Below, piece after piece: positions 10,740-21,999 of a stretch of 64,000 bases of DNA; the stretch's first letter is position 1, and the number at the start of each line of letters is the position of its first letter. The DNA is from Gerris lacustris. Taxonomy: Eukaryota > Arthropoda > Insecta > Hemiptera > Gerridae. Location: contig OX578284.1 in assembly GCA_951217055.1 (NCBI GenBank), forward strand, positions 18,114,187 through 18,178,186, written 5' to 3'. A program made the position numbers and the translations under genes. Below the pieces are notes generated by a model. It was given only the letters and a program-made list of their open reading frames with translations. It had not been told where the DNA came from and did no database searches.

Positions 10740-11838
10740 TTGGTTTACTTCGACACCACAATGTATAAGAGGTTTAGAATAAGTATGTATATATTTTTTT
10801 CCACTCACAAAAACTTATATATAACATAATATGCATCAGTAATATTCAAATTTTGTAGTAAGACCATTTTTGAAGATTGTTTGGTGTTTGGTATGCCCTC
10901 CGTTCCAGTAGCTTTGCGCTCAAAGGTGTCCGCGCCACTTGCCACCAGCATCTTGTTCTATGACTATGTTCAGCGAATCTCGTAATTCTGTTTTATGTTA
11001 GAGAAGAACCATTTGATGCCTAGTTAATATGAATATAAAACATTTATAAAAATGTTACACATTTTCATTTTAACTTTGGAAGACTGGAAGTAGGAGTATT
11101 TTGTATATTCATTATTTCTTAGAATTTTGATAGTCATTCATATCAAATGTAATCGCTTACTTTGCTTTTAAAATGTATGTATATATTTTATTTTTGGAGT
11201 TAGAAATGACTTATGAGTTTGCGAAATGACATGAGATGCAGATGTTTTTGTTCATCAGCATTGTCATATTGGTGGTGTAGAAATAAGGCTTTTTTGTCTG
11301 GCAGCTTATGGTTAGAGATGCATGAGTTGGCGTAAGAGAAGCTAGACCTTGTACTCGCTATTCCCTCTTGTTCTGAAATTCTCAAGGAAAGAACTCATGC
11401 TTGGCTGAGCATTCCACTTTAGGTTTTCCCCTTGGTGATGAGATCCCTCTAACCCAGTGCTACTTCTCCCTCGAGGAAACAATATAGCGAACTTTGACCC
11501 CATTCTTCGTACCCTCGTGATTATACGAGACATTCTCATAACACTGCTGAATGTAAAAATAACAACATGTGCTTCTTCCTTCTGTCAGAATTTCATTTTG
11601 ATGCAATCTCTTCTTAACAGAAAATAGATAGTTCGATATAAACTATCAAACTTTTTGACGTCTTATTCCGGTACTTGGTTCTGTATTGTAACGTCATCGT
11701 AAACCGCTGCAGTTTAAAATCAACTCAGCTTATTGAAGATATTTAAAATAAAGAATAATTATTTCCCTTTATGACGTTTTATATCTGTCGTTTCTGAACT
11801 TTGGCGTCCTCTTCATTTATAAAAGCTTTCAGTGGCGC
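10740..11838. other. No recognisable gene
   Basis: Mixed composition without a supported ORF. Two overlapping minus-strand ORFs around 11200-11540 have no domain or repeat support. Confidence 0.5.
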
Positions 11839-11840
11839 AC

Positions 11841-12386
11841 CCAGGAGAGCAGAAAGTAAAAAGTGGCTGTAACATCAAACAAGAATTTTGTGTATAAGTT
11901 AATCTTTTGGTGCATTTTAAGAATATGTGGTTGGCTAAGTTCGTCTTCGGGACAAAAGGCATTTGAAAAATACAAACCATTGGAGAGTGGCCATGTCCTG
12001 TCAATTATTATGGTGGACAATGTGTATTATAGTTCATAATCATAATCCTGTGTACAAAATTAGTTATCGACCGAAAATTCAGTTAATGTTAGTTTGTCAA
12101 TTGAAGGGTTAGTTCTTCAAATATTACTCCAAATCATAGTGGTCGCCTATTAAGTGGAAAACAAATAAACTTTATTTTCGGTCAACTAATTAATTTTGTA
12201 CTCAGGATCATGAAAATTACGTTGTCCACCATTGTGGCCGGGACATGGCCGCTCTCCATTGTGAAGGAATGTCCTGCAGATGTACTTAGCCGACCCAATA
12301 TTTATTAAAGGCACTAAAAGATTAGCCCGTACACAAAATTCTTGCTTGATTTTAGTCAGACACTTTTTTGCACACTATCTCCTAGA
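11841..12386. mobile_element. RepC foldback element, copy 1
   Basis: The left arm (from CCAGGAGAGCAG) and right arm (to CTCCTAG) are inverted copies of each other through most of the element. Mirrored landmarks are TTTTGGTGCATTTTAAGAAT and GTGGCCATGTCCTG, TATGGTGGACAATGTG, and TTTTCGGTCAACTAATTAAT in the centre. It carries no gene. It belongs with 16067-17081; the ends lack a clear target duplication, so the superfamily is open. Confidence 0.75.
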
Positions 12387-12494
12387 CTATTATATACTTC
12401 TATATTTTTTACATGCACCATATAGATTCCAAGCTTACCAAATGATTGAGCTTACCATGACGAATGATTTGTGATTATTATGAAGAACAACTTT

Positions 12495-12960
12495 TTGTCT
12501 CTGAGTCAAAAAATTACAAGACAGAAATCCGTTTCCGACATTACGAAAAATGTTTAGTTTCGTGTCAGTCTTTTGGTCTGCCGTTCAAAATTTGTCAAAC
12601 AACTGTCCTTAAAATTAATTTTGATGTAATTTGATTGGTAGATCGTCCTTATTTTTAGCGCATTGTTTGTCTCATATAAATATCTACGCTCATTTCATTA
12701 TCTTCCGCATATGCGCAAACGTATTTTTACTACTGACTACATACTTCGCACGATCTTTGAAAGTACTCATACGATTTTAGAGTTTTGAATGGTTTGTCGA
12801 ATGTAGCCCACAGATGGTTCCATATGACTTTCCTTTCAACCGAGTGCAAAAATTTAGTTTGGCTTAAGAAAATACGACGCTGGAACTCGAAACAGATCCA
12901 TGAGGCTATACCCCTCAAAATAGGACGTGGGGAAGCTATGTGCTACACAAATCGCAAGAC
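12495..12960 (-). repeat. RepA copy, reverse orientation
   Basis: Reads ACAAGACAGAAATCCGTTTC at the left (3' end) to GGGGAAGCTATGTGCTACAC at the right (5' end), with the CTGCCGTTCAAAATTTGTCA segment between. The terminal hairpin is lost. Confidence 0.7.
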
Positions 12961-12969
12961 TTTTATTTA

Positions 12970-14095
12970 ATGTTCAAACTTGTTGAAATTCACCTTGCTT
13001 GTATTTCTCCAAAGCATTGCGCGATATTTTCTCTTAGCATTGGTAAAAGTTTCGTGCTAAACTAATTTATGCTTTATCGGTTTTACTGCAACATCTGCAG
13101 CATTTAGATCTTTGTTTATTTTACATTTGACATTTTGAAAAAGAAAATAATAATATTAAAAGCAAATGTTAAACTTTGAAATGGGAATAATTTTGTTTTT
13201 AAAAGAAAACTAGAATTAAAAGTTTTCTAAATCTGCATTAGAAGAATTAACTCAATTAATAATCTAAAAGAACAATTGGTTTTCTTTATTATTTTTTTAT
13301 ATTTAAAATAACAATAGAAGATAAAATATGTGAATTTTTAGAATATTAAAATGATTCCGTGTAATTCTTAGCTGGTTGAATTGAATAAGAATGAGTTCCG
13401 TTCTTTATGGTTTTGTTTTGAAACGGAAAATCTTTGAGAATTAAGGAATAAGATAGAATAATTCTCATCACGAATTGCTTTATTCACTTCTCTCCATAAA
13501 GAATAATAGTTTAGGTTAAAGAATTAAATCAGTTTAAAGAATTTGAATAAGTGTAGTTTTTATTTTTTTGTTTAAGAAATAATTTATCTTTGAAATAACT
13601 CGCTTCATTTTTTTGGAAGGGTGTGTAAAGAGGTAGAAACCACAATTTACTTGTCTTTTTTGCTGGTTTTTCTTATTTATATAGGAGTATTTATTGGTAT
13701 CTTGACTTGTGGTTTAAAGACATCACTTGAAGAGATTCTAAGAAAGCCAACATGTGATTCTGAAGAGAAGGATAAGAGATATCACAACACTTTTACTTCC
13801 TGTGAAAAGTTAAACTCAACTCTCGAGTGGCTAAAAGAACGAAATAAAATCTCTTTTCACGATCCCTTTATGTAAAGAAAGATACCGATTGTCTGATAAG
13901 GGTAAAACATAAGTGGAAGTTAGAAAAGAAAGGAAGACAGAAGATGCTGTAAATAGATATTTTAAAACTTAGTATTTAAACTCTTCATTTCTTATGTTAA
14001 AGTTTAGATTTCTTTAAATTATTACTTTAAGCTTATTGTGTGAAATTTATTAATAATTATATTACAGAGGAAAAAGTTTATTTATTATTTTCTTT
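12970..14095. other. No recognisable gene
   Basis: A+T-rich. One open stretch (13621-13875, 84 codons) has a hydrophobic N-terminal segment but begins with GTG, has no homology I recognise and no splice or polyadenylation context, so it is not called as a gene. Confidence 0.5.
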
Positions 14096-14099
14096 TTTT

Positions 14100-14875
14100 A
14101 ATTTATATAACGAGCCCTTAGGTCCATGGCAACGGGCTTATTAATATATTTAGAAAAATAATCAAGTAAATTAATTTAGATAAGTTATTGATAACTTTGT
14201 GCGTAGGCTCCGCGGTAGGCTTGTTATAAACAGCTTGGTTTTTCGGTGAAATCCGCGTCACGAAGGGGTTGAAGTCCGACGCTTCGCTTCCACTACTGGA
14301 AGCATCTTCAGGTGCATTGTAATGCTTACTTGAAGTAACAACAAAACATACTGACGACTGTGGAGAAGGACGGCGTATGTATACTAGCTTTCTGGAACGT
14401 AGATTATACCTGGATTTCTCGAGGGTCCCTTGAGTCGGGTTAATCTTTTGTCGGGATGACTCAATCGGGCAGGTGCTGCCTTCGTCGGTGTTCCTTTGTG
14501 GAGTGGGTGACGCTTGAAGTCAGGATGTTAGCGCGGCGCCGCTTCTTGCTTTCTGCTTTGCACAGATGCTAACCATAAATTTCCAGGTCCGGCAATGTGT
14601 GAATCCATCCTCTCAGTTGAAGTTCTCTGGTTGTTTCTAGATCTCACTAGCCTTCCTTACCATCCTGCTGTGATACCTGTAGAGAGAAGCGAGTAATCGA
14701 ATGTCCTCAAACTTTATTGAGATAAGATATTATATCTATTAAAAGACCAACAAATCAAAACACACATTTATTTTTAGTGGCATAAATGTGGTTGCCTTAA
14801 CTTAGCAATAACACATATTTCGAGGTGCGTGGTTGGGATACTACTCGATTATATAAATGATAGATAAAAAGATGA
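14100..14875 (+). repeat. Dispersed repeat, copy interrupted by a GC-richer insert
   Basis: The outer parts (14100-14180 and 14727-14875) match the uninterrupted repeat at 9655-9890. The intervening segment is absent there and differs in composition, which suggests an insertion. Confidence 0.55.
14190..14715 (-). mobile_element. GC-richer insert, possibly the end of a Penelope-like element
   Basis: On the reverse strand, 14311-14284 reads CTGAAGATGCTTCCAGTAGT then GGAAGCGAAG: a CTGANGA box, a perfect 6-bp stem and GAA. Penelope-like elements are known to carry hammerhead motifs with this layout. No RT or GIY-YIG coding is visible, so the assignment is tentative. The composition clearly differs from the flanks. 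Confidence 0.4.
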
Positions 14876-14879
14876 AGTT

Positions 14880-16004
14880 ATATAAGATAATATTTTGGTA
14901 TTAATCCAAACACTGCTCTCATTGTCTCCCCTCCAATTTTTTTCGATTTTCCCGCGCTGTCAAATGTCTATGCTAATTTTAAGAATAGTATATAGATTGT
15001 AAAAATAATTCTTTGGTAGCACCTAAGAATTTGGAACCTCCGTAACAAAGGTTCTAAAGAAATCCTGATAAATCAGTTAGTTGTATGGAAATTTACTGCC
15101 ATCTTTAAATTTTTAATCCACAATTCTTAAGTCTTCGTTCAATTTTATCATAAAAAGAACTAGTGTCAACTTATTTTACGTTTCAAAGCTTAGACGATAA
15201 TAATCTGTAATTTCATCTCCTTATTCTAGCATATGTAGACTCTAAATTAGATTTTAACTTAAACCCTTTCTGAATTATTTATATCGTCGTCTTTATATTT
15301 CATTTGGATTTTACTTGAAAGGCTATTTTGATAAAATATAAAATAAATAATATAAAAATAAAAAAACGGCAAACATACATGTCAAATTATAAGAGAAACA
15401 AGATAAGGTGTCTTTATTATGCTATGTTCTTCTTCTTGAATTTTGTGATCCAACATAACAATAGTAAAATAAAGAAAAAGCGAGATTTATCTCCTCGTTT
15501 TCTTTTTCACCTTATTTGACTATTTTAGAAAATTCCTTTAACGTTTTTCTTCCCCCTTCCAAAAGAATAACATGATACGCGAGGAAAGATTTTCATCGTC
15601 GTTTCCTCCATCGGAAACATATTCAGACGTATAATATTCCGTTGAAATTTCCATTTTCAAACCACACCCCTTTTTTTTTAAAGCGGGAAAAATAAGTAAA
15701 AAGGAAGTCTGGGAGGGAGATAGGAATAAAGTTTTTTCCCCGACATCTGAAACCTTGCCTGTTTTCTCCTATCGTTCTTATTTTTCTGTACAAAGGAAAG
15801 CGGGAAACAAGTTCTTTGGTTGAAGAGTTTGCGTTGGCAAACAGCGAAAAATAAATATTATCAAGCATAGAAAACATTCTCTTTTATTTGTTGGTTTTCT
15901 TGAGCCAATTTTTTTGACGTTTTTCTAGCTATAAATATGCCCTTGTATTTGACGTGTTCTTTTGACAAGTACACTGACATTTACGTGTCTTTTTTCTTTT
16001 CATT

Positions 16005-16042
<38 letters not shown>

Positions 16043-16064
16043 GAGAGAAATAGGTTTTTTATTT
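14880..16064. other. No recognisable gene; long T-run near the end
   Basis: A+T-rich. 16006-16039 is an almost uninterrupted T-run immediately before the RepC foldback. The 84-codon minus ORF at 15623-15877 has no domain. Confidence 0.5.
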
Positions 16065-16066
16065 AA

Positions 16067-17081
16067 TAGTCCAGGAGATATCGTGCAAAAAAGTGTCTGA
16101 CTAACATCAAGCTAGAATATTTTGTATAAGTAAATCTTTTGGTGCCTTTTAAGAATACGTGGTCGTCTGCGGGACATAGCTTGGCAATAGGCATTTAAAA
16201 AAAAAAATAAAAAAAAAAAAAACCGGTGAAGATCGGCCTTGTCACGCTAATTATGGTGGACAGTGTGACTTTCATGATCCTGAGCACAAATTTAGTAGTA
16301 GTTGATGTTAGTTTGTCCCTTGATAGGTTAGTTATTAAAATTATTACTCCAAATCAATGTCGTCCCTTTGGCACTTTTATAGAAAAGGGCCCCCACTTTT
16401 TTTAATCTAATATACTTTCGGACAACCGAATAAACACTTTTTTTTTTATATAAATTTGTCCCAAATCATATTGGACCTAATATCCCTTTGTCGTAATAGG
16501 TAGTAAGACTAATGAGATATAAACTCTCCTTTTATTTCCTTCACAATGGGGCCCCTTTTCTATAAGAGTAGCGTCCCCTTTTTGGTGGACAATGTGATTT
16601 TTATAATCCTGGGTTCAAACTTAGTTAGTAGACCAAAAATCAATTTGATGGTAGTTTGTTGGTCTTAATAGGTGACCTCTTTGATTTGGAGTGATATTTG
16701 ACTGACTAAACTATTAAGTGACAAACTATGATCAACATAATTTTTGGTCATAGTTTGTCACTTAATAGTTTAGTTAGTCAAATATCACTCCAAATCAAAG
16801 AGGTCACCTATTAAGACCAACAAACTACCATCAAATTGATATTTGGTCTACGAACTATTTTCGTACTCAGGATCATGAAAATTACATTGTCTGCCACAAA
16901 GGGTGGGAAATGGCCGCTCTCCACCGGTTTGTTTTTTTTCAAAGGCTTACTGCCAAGCTATGTCCCGCAGACGAACTTTGTCAACCACATATTCTTAAAG
17001 GACACCAAAAGATTTACTTTTAATCAAAAGTCTAGCTTGATGTTAGTCAGACACTTTTTCGCACGCTATCTCCTGGACTAT
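16067..17081. mobile_element. RepC foldback element, copy 2 (about 1 kb)
   Basis: The termini TAGTCCAGGAGATA and TATCTCCTGGACTA are exact inverses. The outer arms of about 190 bp match those of copy 1 (TCTTTTGGTGCC, AAGAATACGTGGTCG, CATAGCTTGGCA). Two further inverted pairs lie inside: ATAGAAAAGGGCCCCC near 16380 against GGGGCCCCTTTTCTAT near 16550, and the palindrome at 16631-16848. A RepK segment sits at 16450-16510. It has no coding capacity: the 87-codon ORF at the right end is an arm translation. Confidence 0.75.
16631..16848. repeat. Near-perfect 218-bp palindrome inside RepC copy 2
   Basis: Arms of about 100 nt mirror each other around 16740 with very few differences, for example GACTGACTA on the left against TTAGTTAGTC on the right. 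The arms contain GATTTGGAGTGATATTTGAC and CTATTAAGTGACAAACTATG. Such low divergence compared with the outer arms implies recent formation or gene conversion. Confidence 0.85.
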
Positions 17082-17089
17082 AAATTCGT

Positions 17090-17770
17090 TTATTCATAAA
17101 AAAAAAATCAATTAATTTCTCACTTATAGGTACTTATGTTAGCAATAGGTATTTAGTAATTTTAGGTTCTTTCTACTTTGTATTTATAATTACTACAAAT
17201 AATTAAAAGTTTTTTCTCTTAAAATTAAATTCAATAATTTATTTAAAACGAAATTAATTTAGAACGAAGTTAATTAACAGTTCGAAGATACAATGGATTA
17301 TTAAAACCGTTTAATACACTTATAAAAGAATTTCAAGATTAGTTATTTAATAATTTAACGTGAAGCAACTTTGTAGATAAAAATGAAATTAATATAAAAG
17401 TTAGTTGTGAATAAAGTGTTGTTCTTTTAGGATAATAGTTTTACTCATAAATTCATTATGCAACAGGTTAATAACTCCAAAACATTTTTATTTTTAAGTT
17501 GAACAAGGTTTTATAGCTTGATATTGAATTTAATTTTTCGATTTTTCAGCCTATTTGAAATTAACTTCGTATAAAATATCTGTTAACAAACTTTGTTAAT
17601 GTTATTGAGTTTAGAGTAATGTTTGAGTATACAAGTGGCTATTAGAGCTCTATTTTATATAGCTCTATTGAGTCATAAAATAAACTTACCTGTAAATAAC
17701 TTTGACTAATTGCATTTTAATTCGAAAAATAGTTCAACGTTTCTAAATAAATAAACGTTTAATTATATAA
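17090..17770. other. No recognisable gene
   Basis: A+T-rich, with nothing repeated or coding that I could support. Confidence 0.55.
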
Positions 17771-17774
17771 ATAG

Positions 17775-18000
17775 TCTGCCAATTAGTGTTGCACATAGAT
17801 TCCTCACGTCCTGTTTCGTATACTTTAATGGTTTTATGTTTTTACAACCTATTATTGTCAAATTTAATTAATTTCCCCCTTTTCTTTTAATCTCTCAAAA
17901 TTGTTTTGATTTTTCATAACTTAATTAGCGCATACGGACTAAATTAATCTGGGGCTATCTGCGGACTACTTTCGACAAACCATCTCGGGGTTTGGTCTCA
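17775..18000 (+). repeat. RepA 5' part
   Basis: Starts GTCTGCCAATTAGTGTTGCA and continues through CAACCTATTATTGTCAAATT to CTATCTGCGGACTACTTTCG. It ends where other copies continue into the GCAGAAGG segment. Confidence 0.7.
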
Positions 18001-18079
18001 AAATTAAAGTGTTCTATAATCCCGACATATCGGTTTTATTTTTAGTATTTAGACCGCGAGGACGTACTCTTGTTGGTAC

Positions 18080-18125
18080 CTGCCCATTAGGGCACTTGTT
18101 TACTGGGGTACACACCTCCAATTCT
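18080..18125 (+). repeat. Short GGTACC-type repeat
   Basis: GGTACCTGCCCATTAGGGCA followed by CTTGTTTACTGGGGTACA is related to two units at 18905-18965 and 19090-19165. Confidence 0.45.
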
Positions 18126-18359
18126 CCTCAACTCGGATAGATTAATAAGGGTTTATATCATAAAAAAATGGTATTTTTTCATTAAAAAATTGTAGTTTTT
18201 CTTTAGGTATATTTGTATAAAAAAAATACAATTTTTTTTATGTTAAGAAAGAACTTTATAAATGTATATATAAAACATACGTCAACCCCCATATTTCTCC
18301 ACCATTCCCAAGATTAAAAAAAGTGTCTTCTTTAAATTTCCTTCTCCAAAGAAAAAGCT

Positions 18360-18575
18360 GATCCCAAAATACATTGACTAAATGCCCTTTGTCTAACCTA
18401 ATGATTGGACAAATGGATTTTGTCACTTTTTGTTACATAAGTGTGATGTTCCTTTGTCCCAAAATACATTTGGATTAAATGTCCCTTTGTCTTATTTGAT
18501 TGTTAGGCTACCAGATATTGTCACTTTAAATTACAGAAGTGTGATATTCCTTTGTCCCAATCTACATTGTACAAA
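18360..18575 (+). repeat. RepK, about three tandem units
   Basis: The phrase CCTTTGTCCCAAAATACATT recurs at roughly 90-nt steps, with TTTGTCACTTT and ACATAAGTGTGATGTTCCTT between. Related single units lie at 360, 16450 and 36885. The 93-codon ORF over it is a repeat translation. Confidence 0.6.
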
Positions 18576-18904
18576 ATTTCTAAATTTTAAATCATTCTTT
18601 ATTGCTCCAATTTCTGAAATATATATACATAAATATATAAAAGATACCATATCATTTTACTACACTGGAACCATTGACACATCTCCCACTTCGTCATTCT
18701 TTCATCGGTAATATGACTTATTTCATATTAATGCCTCTGAGGTTTTCCATGTCTTTATCTTTGTAATCGTACTTTTTTCCAACTTTTCAGATTTTATTAA
18801 AGAATTAATTATGTAATAAAAATTATTTCTTTGACATGTCATCTTCATTTCTGTCAATACTTTTAAATTCATATTAAAAAAAAAAAAAAAAAAATACTTG
18901 GCCT

Positions 18905-19165
18905 GGGTATGTACCCAACTAAACTCCTGCCCCTATTGCGCCTTATTTACTTGGGTACATCCTTTTTTCTTTTCTTTTCTTCCCCCTTCTTAACCCCATA
19001 CAAAAGCCCTAGTTCTTTTCAACATCCCCATTAAGTTTGTCTATTAATTTATTTTATTTCATTTTCCCATATTTTTCAATATATAAATGGTATGTTACCA
19101 GGTAAACTCTTTCCCTATGGCACCTTATTTACTTGGGTACATACTTTGTGGTATGTACCAAGTAA
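18905..19165. repeat. GGTACC-type repeats with a palindromic junction
   Basis: Two units carry CTTATTTACTTGGGTACAT. At 19131-19165, ACTTGGGTACATACT and GTATGTACCAAGT face each other as a hairpin. Confidence 0.55.
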
Positions 19166-19187
19166 ATAAGTACCGCGAGTATAGTGT

Positions 19188-19500
19188 GATCATTAGTGAG
19201 ACATGTAAATCAGTCATTGTGGCCCAGGATCGAACCCAGGACCTCGCTCTCACCGTGGTAGAGTTTCATACCACTGTATTATGTGCACCCGAAGCGAGTA
19301 AGCTGTCATTATTAGTGACCCATGTAAATTAAATTGTGACACAGGATTGAACCCACGACCTCGTTCTCACCGTGGTAGAGAGTTTCATACCACTATGATA
19401 TTAGTATAATGTGCATCCGAAGCGAGTATGCTGTGATTATTAATGAGCCATGTAAATTGCATTGTGGCTCAGGATCGAACCCACGACCTTGTTTTCTCCT
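19188..19500 (-). repeat. Three tandem copies of a ~120-bp repeat with a pol III B-box-like motif
   Basis: The block CAGGATCGAACCCACGACCT (with small variants) recurs near 19227, 19344 and 19470, each time with CTCACCGTGGTAGAG and CCGAAGCGAGTA following in the first two. On the reverse strand it gives GGTTCGATCC, close to the pol III B box. An inverted relative lies at 21042-21265. Confidence 0.65.
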
Positions 19501-19504
19501 CGAT

Positions 19505-21035
19505 TCCTTGATGGCCCAGCAGATGTTACAAATGATTTAAGCCCCACGGTCACGCTGGTTCTTTCTACAGGGGTCTAAAACAAATGAATAAACCAAGAAT
19601 TAAAAGAACACTTAGAACTCTTTGCTCCAACAAAGTTTTATTATTCCTTTAAATATGTGTCTGGGAAAACTGTATCCGAGATAGAGGCCGTTAATTTTTT
19701 TTATTTGTTATTTACTTTTAGTACTTAATATTTTAAAGGACCCTTAAATACAAATGGCAGGTTTATATTTAGTATTAGAAAACTTTTTTTTGTCAATTCA
19801 GTTTTACATATTTATTTAACAAGTATTTCATTTAATATTAATCAAGAATAATAATTTACATCACAGTTTTTATTTCTGTTTTTGATGGGGCAATTATTTT
19901 TGTCGTATGTCGCTTTATTTTCGAGAAAAAAAAAAAATTCTCTTTTGTGTACAACTTTATTCCAGGTATTAGGATAAAGGTTATTATTTTTGTCTTGTTC
20001 TCTAAAACGAAGCGAAGTATGTATGATAGAAATGCCAGGGACAAAAAATTTATTGTTTTATTTTTAATTGTCTTATCAAAAATAATCACCAAAAATTGCT
20101 CTTATTATGTAATAGAAATAAACCTGCCAATTTGTCCTTACGTTGAATAAGAATATTTGAAATATTAACTGTTAAAAGTAAAAAAAAAATATGTAAATGT
20201 ATAATATAATAAAAATATTATAATACCCTATATCTCTAAAAACCTTCGTTTTTCTGGAAACTATTGTTCAGATTTTTATCCAAATAATCTCCCCTTAAAT
20301 GCTTTCCCATGCATCACCCTTATATTTGAAGGGTAAGACACACCCTTCATTGTTCAGTTTGATAGTAGACTAAAAACAATGACACCATGTATCGAACAAA
20401 CTGTCGGAAAATGCTGATAAAGTCTATATTTGTTTATTTACAAATCTAGAATGAAATTACATTTGAATTTTCAATATCACTGCTGAAATTCAGAGAGGAA
20501 GAATCTTTTTTAATACGAAGTCTATGTATGAAATATATATAATGTCAAATATTGTAAATTAACACTTGATCAGATTTATATGTAATTCAACAGAACATGT
20601 TCATTTAATTCAATGTTGTCAGTCAGTGTGTATGAAGACTCACTCAACGATGTTGAACAAGAGACTTGACAAGGCTTTGACATCATAATCGATCGTTGCA
20701 TGCGTCAGTGGTTATTTGAGTAGTTGTGGAATATTCCACTTGGGTGCTCTTCTATAAGGCCTAGGGCTATATCAGGATGAAATAGATGTTGGTTCTATGT
20801 TGAAATGTCAAACATTAGTAGATAACTTCTCTCACCTTTGTTTTGACAATATCATATTAGTTAATTACAAAATTATTATACTTATAGCATGTGTGGGTGA
20901 TTCTATGTATGTATACATCTATAATATCTAATTAGTTTACACTATTGTTGTTATAGGCTATATGCGTCTGGATAGACAACAGACATAAATTTAAGTACGC
21001 GTGAAACATCTTTTTTGGCTCAGTTAACCTTAAAA
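19505..21035. other. No recognisable gene
   Basis: A+T-rich. Overlapping ORFs near 19856-20150 on both strands are low-complexity and unsupported. Confidence 0.5.
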
Positions 21036-21041
21036 GTGAGA

Positions 21042-21265
21042 GCTGGCCGTGTGGATTAAATTTCTTACTACATCTGCACGGCCATCACTGAATCAAGAGC
21101 TGCACAAGGTCGTGGGTTCGATCACTCACCGTGATGCTCTGATTTATATATGGTTCTCTAATGATCACATCATATTCGTTTCGACGGTACAATGTACAGA
21201 GGTATGATGTGTGCAGTGGCTGGAACTCTCTACCTCGGGGATAGTAAAATAGGCCTAAAAGATGG
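21042..21265 (+). repeat. tRNA-derived SINE-like element
   Basis: An A-box-like TGGCCGTGTGG lies at about 21051 and a B-box-like GGGTTCGATC at about 21115, a plausible internal pol III promoter spacing. Downstream text (TAATGATCACATCATATTCG, GGTATGATGTGTGC) mirrors the triplicated repeat at 19188-19500. No cloverleaf can be folded, so it is not a tRNA gene. Confidence 0.5.
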
Positions 21266-21269
21266 CCTA

Positions 21270-21690
21270 GTACTAGGTTCGAACAAGTGGCTCATCCTAC
21301 CCGTCTAGTATTAGTACTAGGACCTTAATACTACTATTAACCTAAAAAGTTCATCAAAATCTACTTATCGAATTTTAGCCCCATCTAAAACTTATGTCCA
21401 CCAGCCCCTCACTCCTTTTCTCCTTGAGTTTGCTTCCGATTCGTCAGCTCATATCAACCTGGGTTGGCGAACCTCTTCGCCTTCCTCTCCACACCTTCTT
21501 GACTGCCTTATCACCCAAAAGACTCAAGATTCCTTGCTCATCTCAGTCTCTTGGTTTCAATTTCCATAATATACTCCCTGTAAATATCTGCTTAATCTCT
21601 ATTGGTGTTTATGCACCATTCTCCGTTTATGACCATTTTGAAAAATGTACTTTATAACTTATAATTTTAATAGTTTTAACAATAAATATA
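21270..21690. other. Unassigned stretch with an 87-codon open frame
   Basis: The open frame at 21394-21657 is serine- and leucine-rich and shows no motif I recognise. There is no start context, intron structure or repeat support, so I do not call a gene. Confidence 0.35.
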
Positions 21691-21995
21691 ATTTGTTTGC
21701 GATAGTTTGTTATTGGCCAATGCTCCACCTAAAGCTCACAAAGACGCGCAACATTAGAGTCCCGGCATGGATTAAGCGAATAATTAAAAAGTGAAGTGAA
21801 TAATATAATCTGTAACAATAAATAACTAATAATACTATAATAATAATTTAATAATAATAATTTAACATAATCTAAGTTAAACTCAATATCTTGTATACAG
21901 GGACATGGTGTGGCTCTCAGCGCCGATTCAGCCCCTCAACAATGACGCAAAACATTGTGGATTAAGCTAAAGAGTGAAGTGAATAATATAGCTTA
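21690..21995 (+). repeat. Short direct duplication
   Basis: GATTAAGCGAATAATT...AAGTGAAGTGAATAATATA near 21770 recurs as GATTAAGCTAAAGAGTGAAG with GAATAATATA near 21960. An ATA/ATT-rich stretch separates the copies. Confidence 0.45.
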
Positions 21996-21999
21996 TTTG

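Noticed and set aside
13621..13875. An 84-codon ORF with a hydrophobic N-terminus
   Set aside because: It starts with GTG, which is not a usual eukaryotic start, and no homology, splice or polyadenylation evidence supports it.
18430..18711. A 93-codon ORF
   Set aside because: It reads through tandem RepK units, and repeated peptide segments reflect the DNA repeat.
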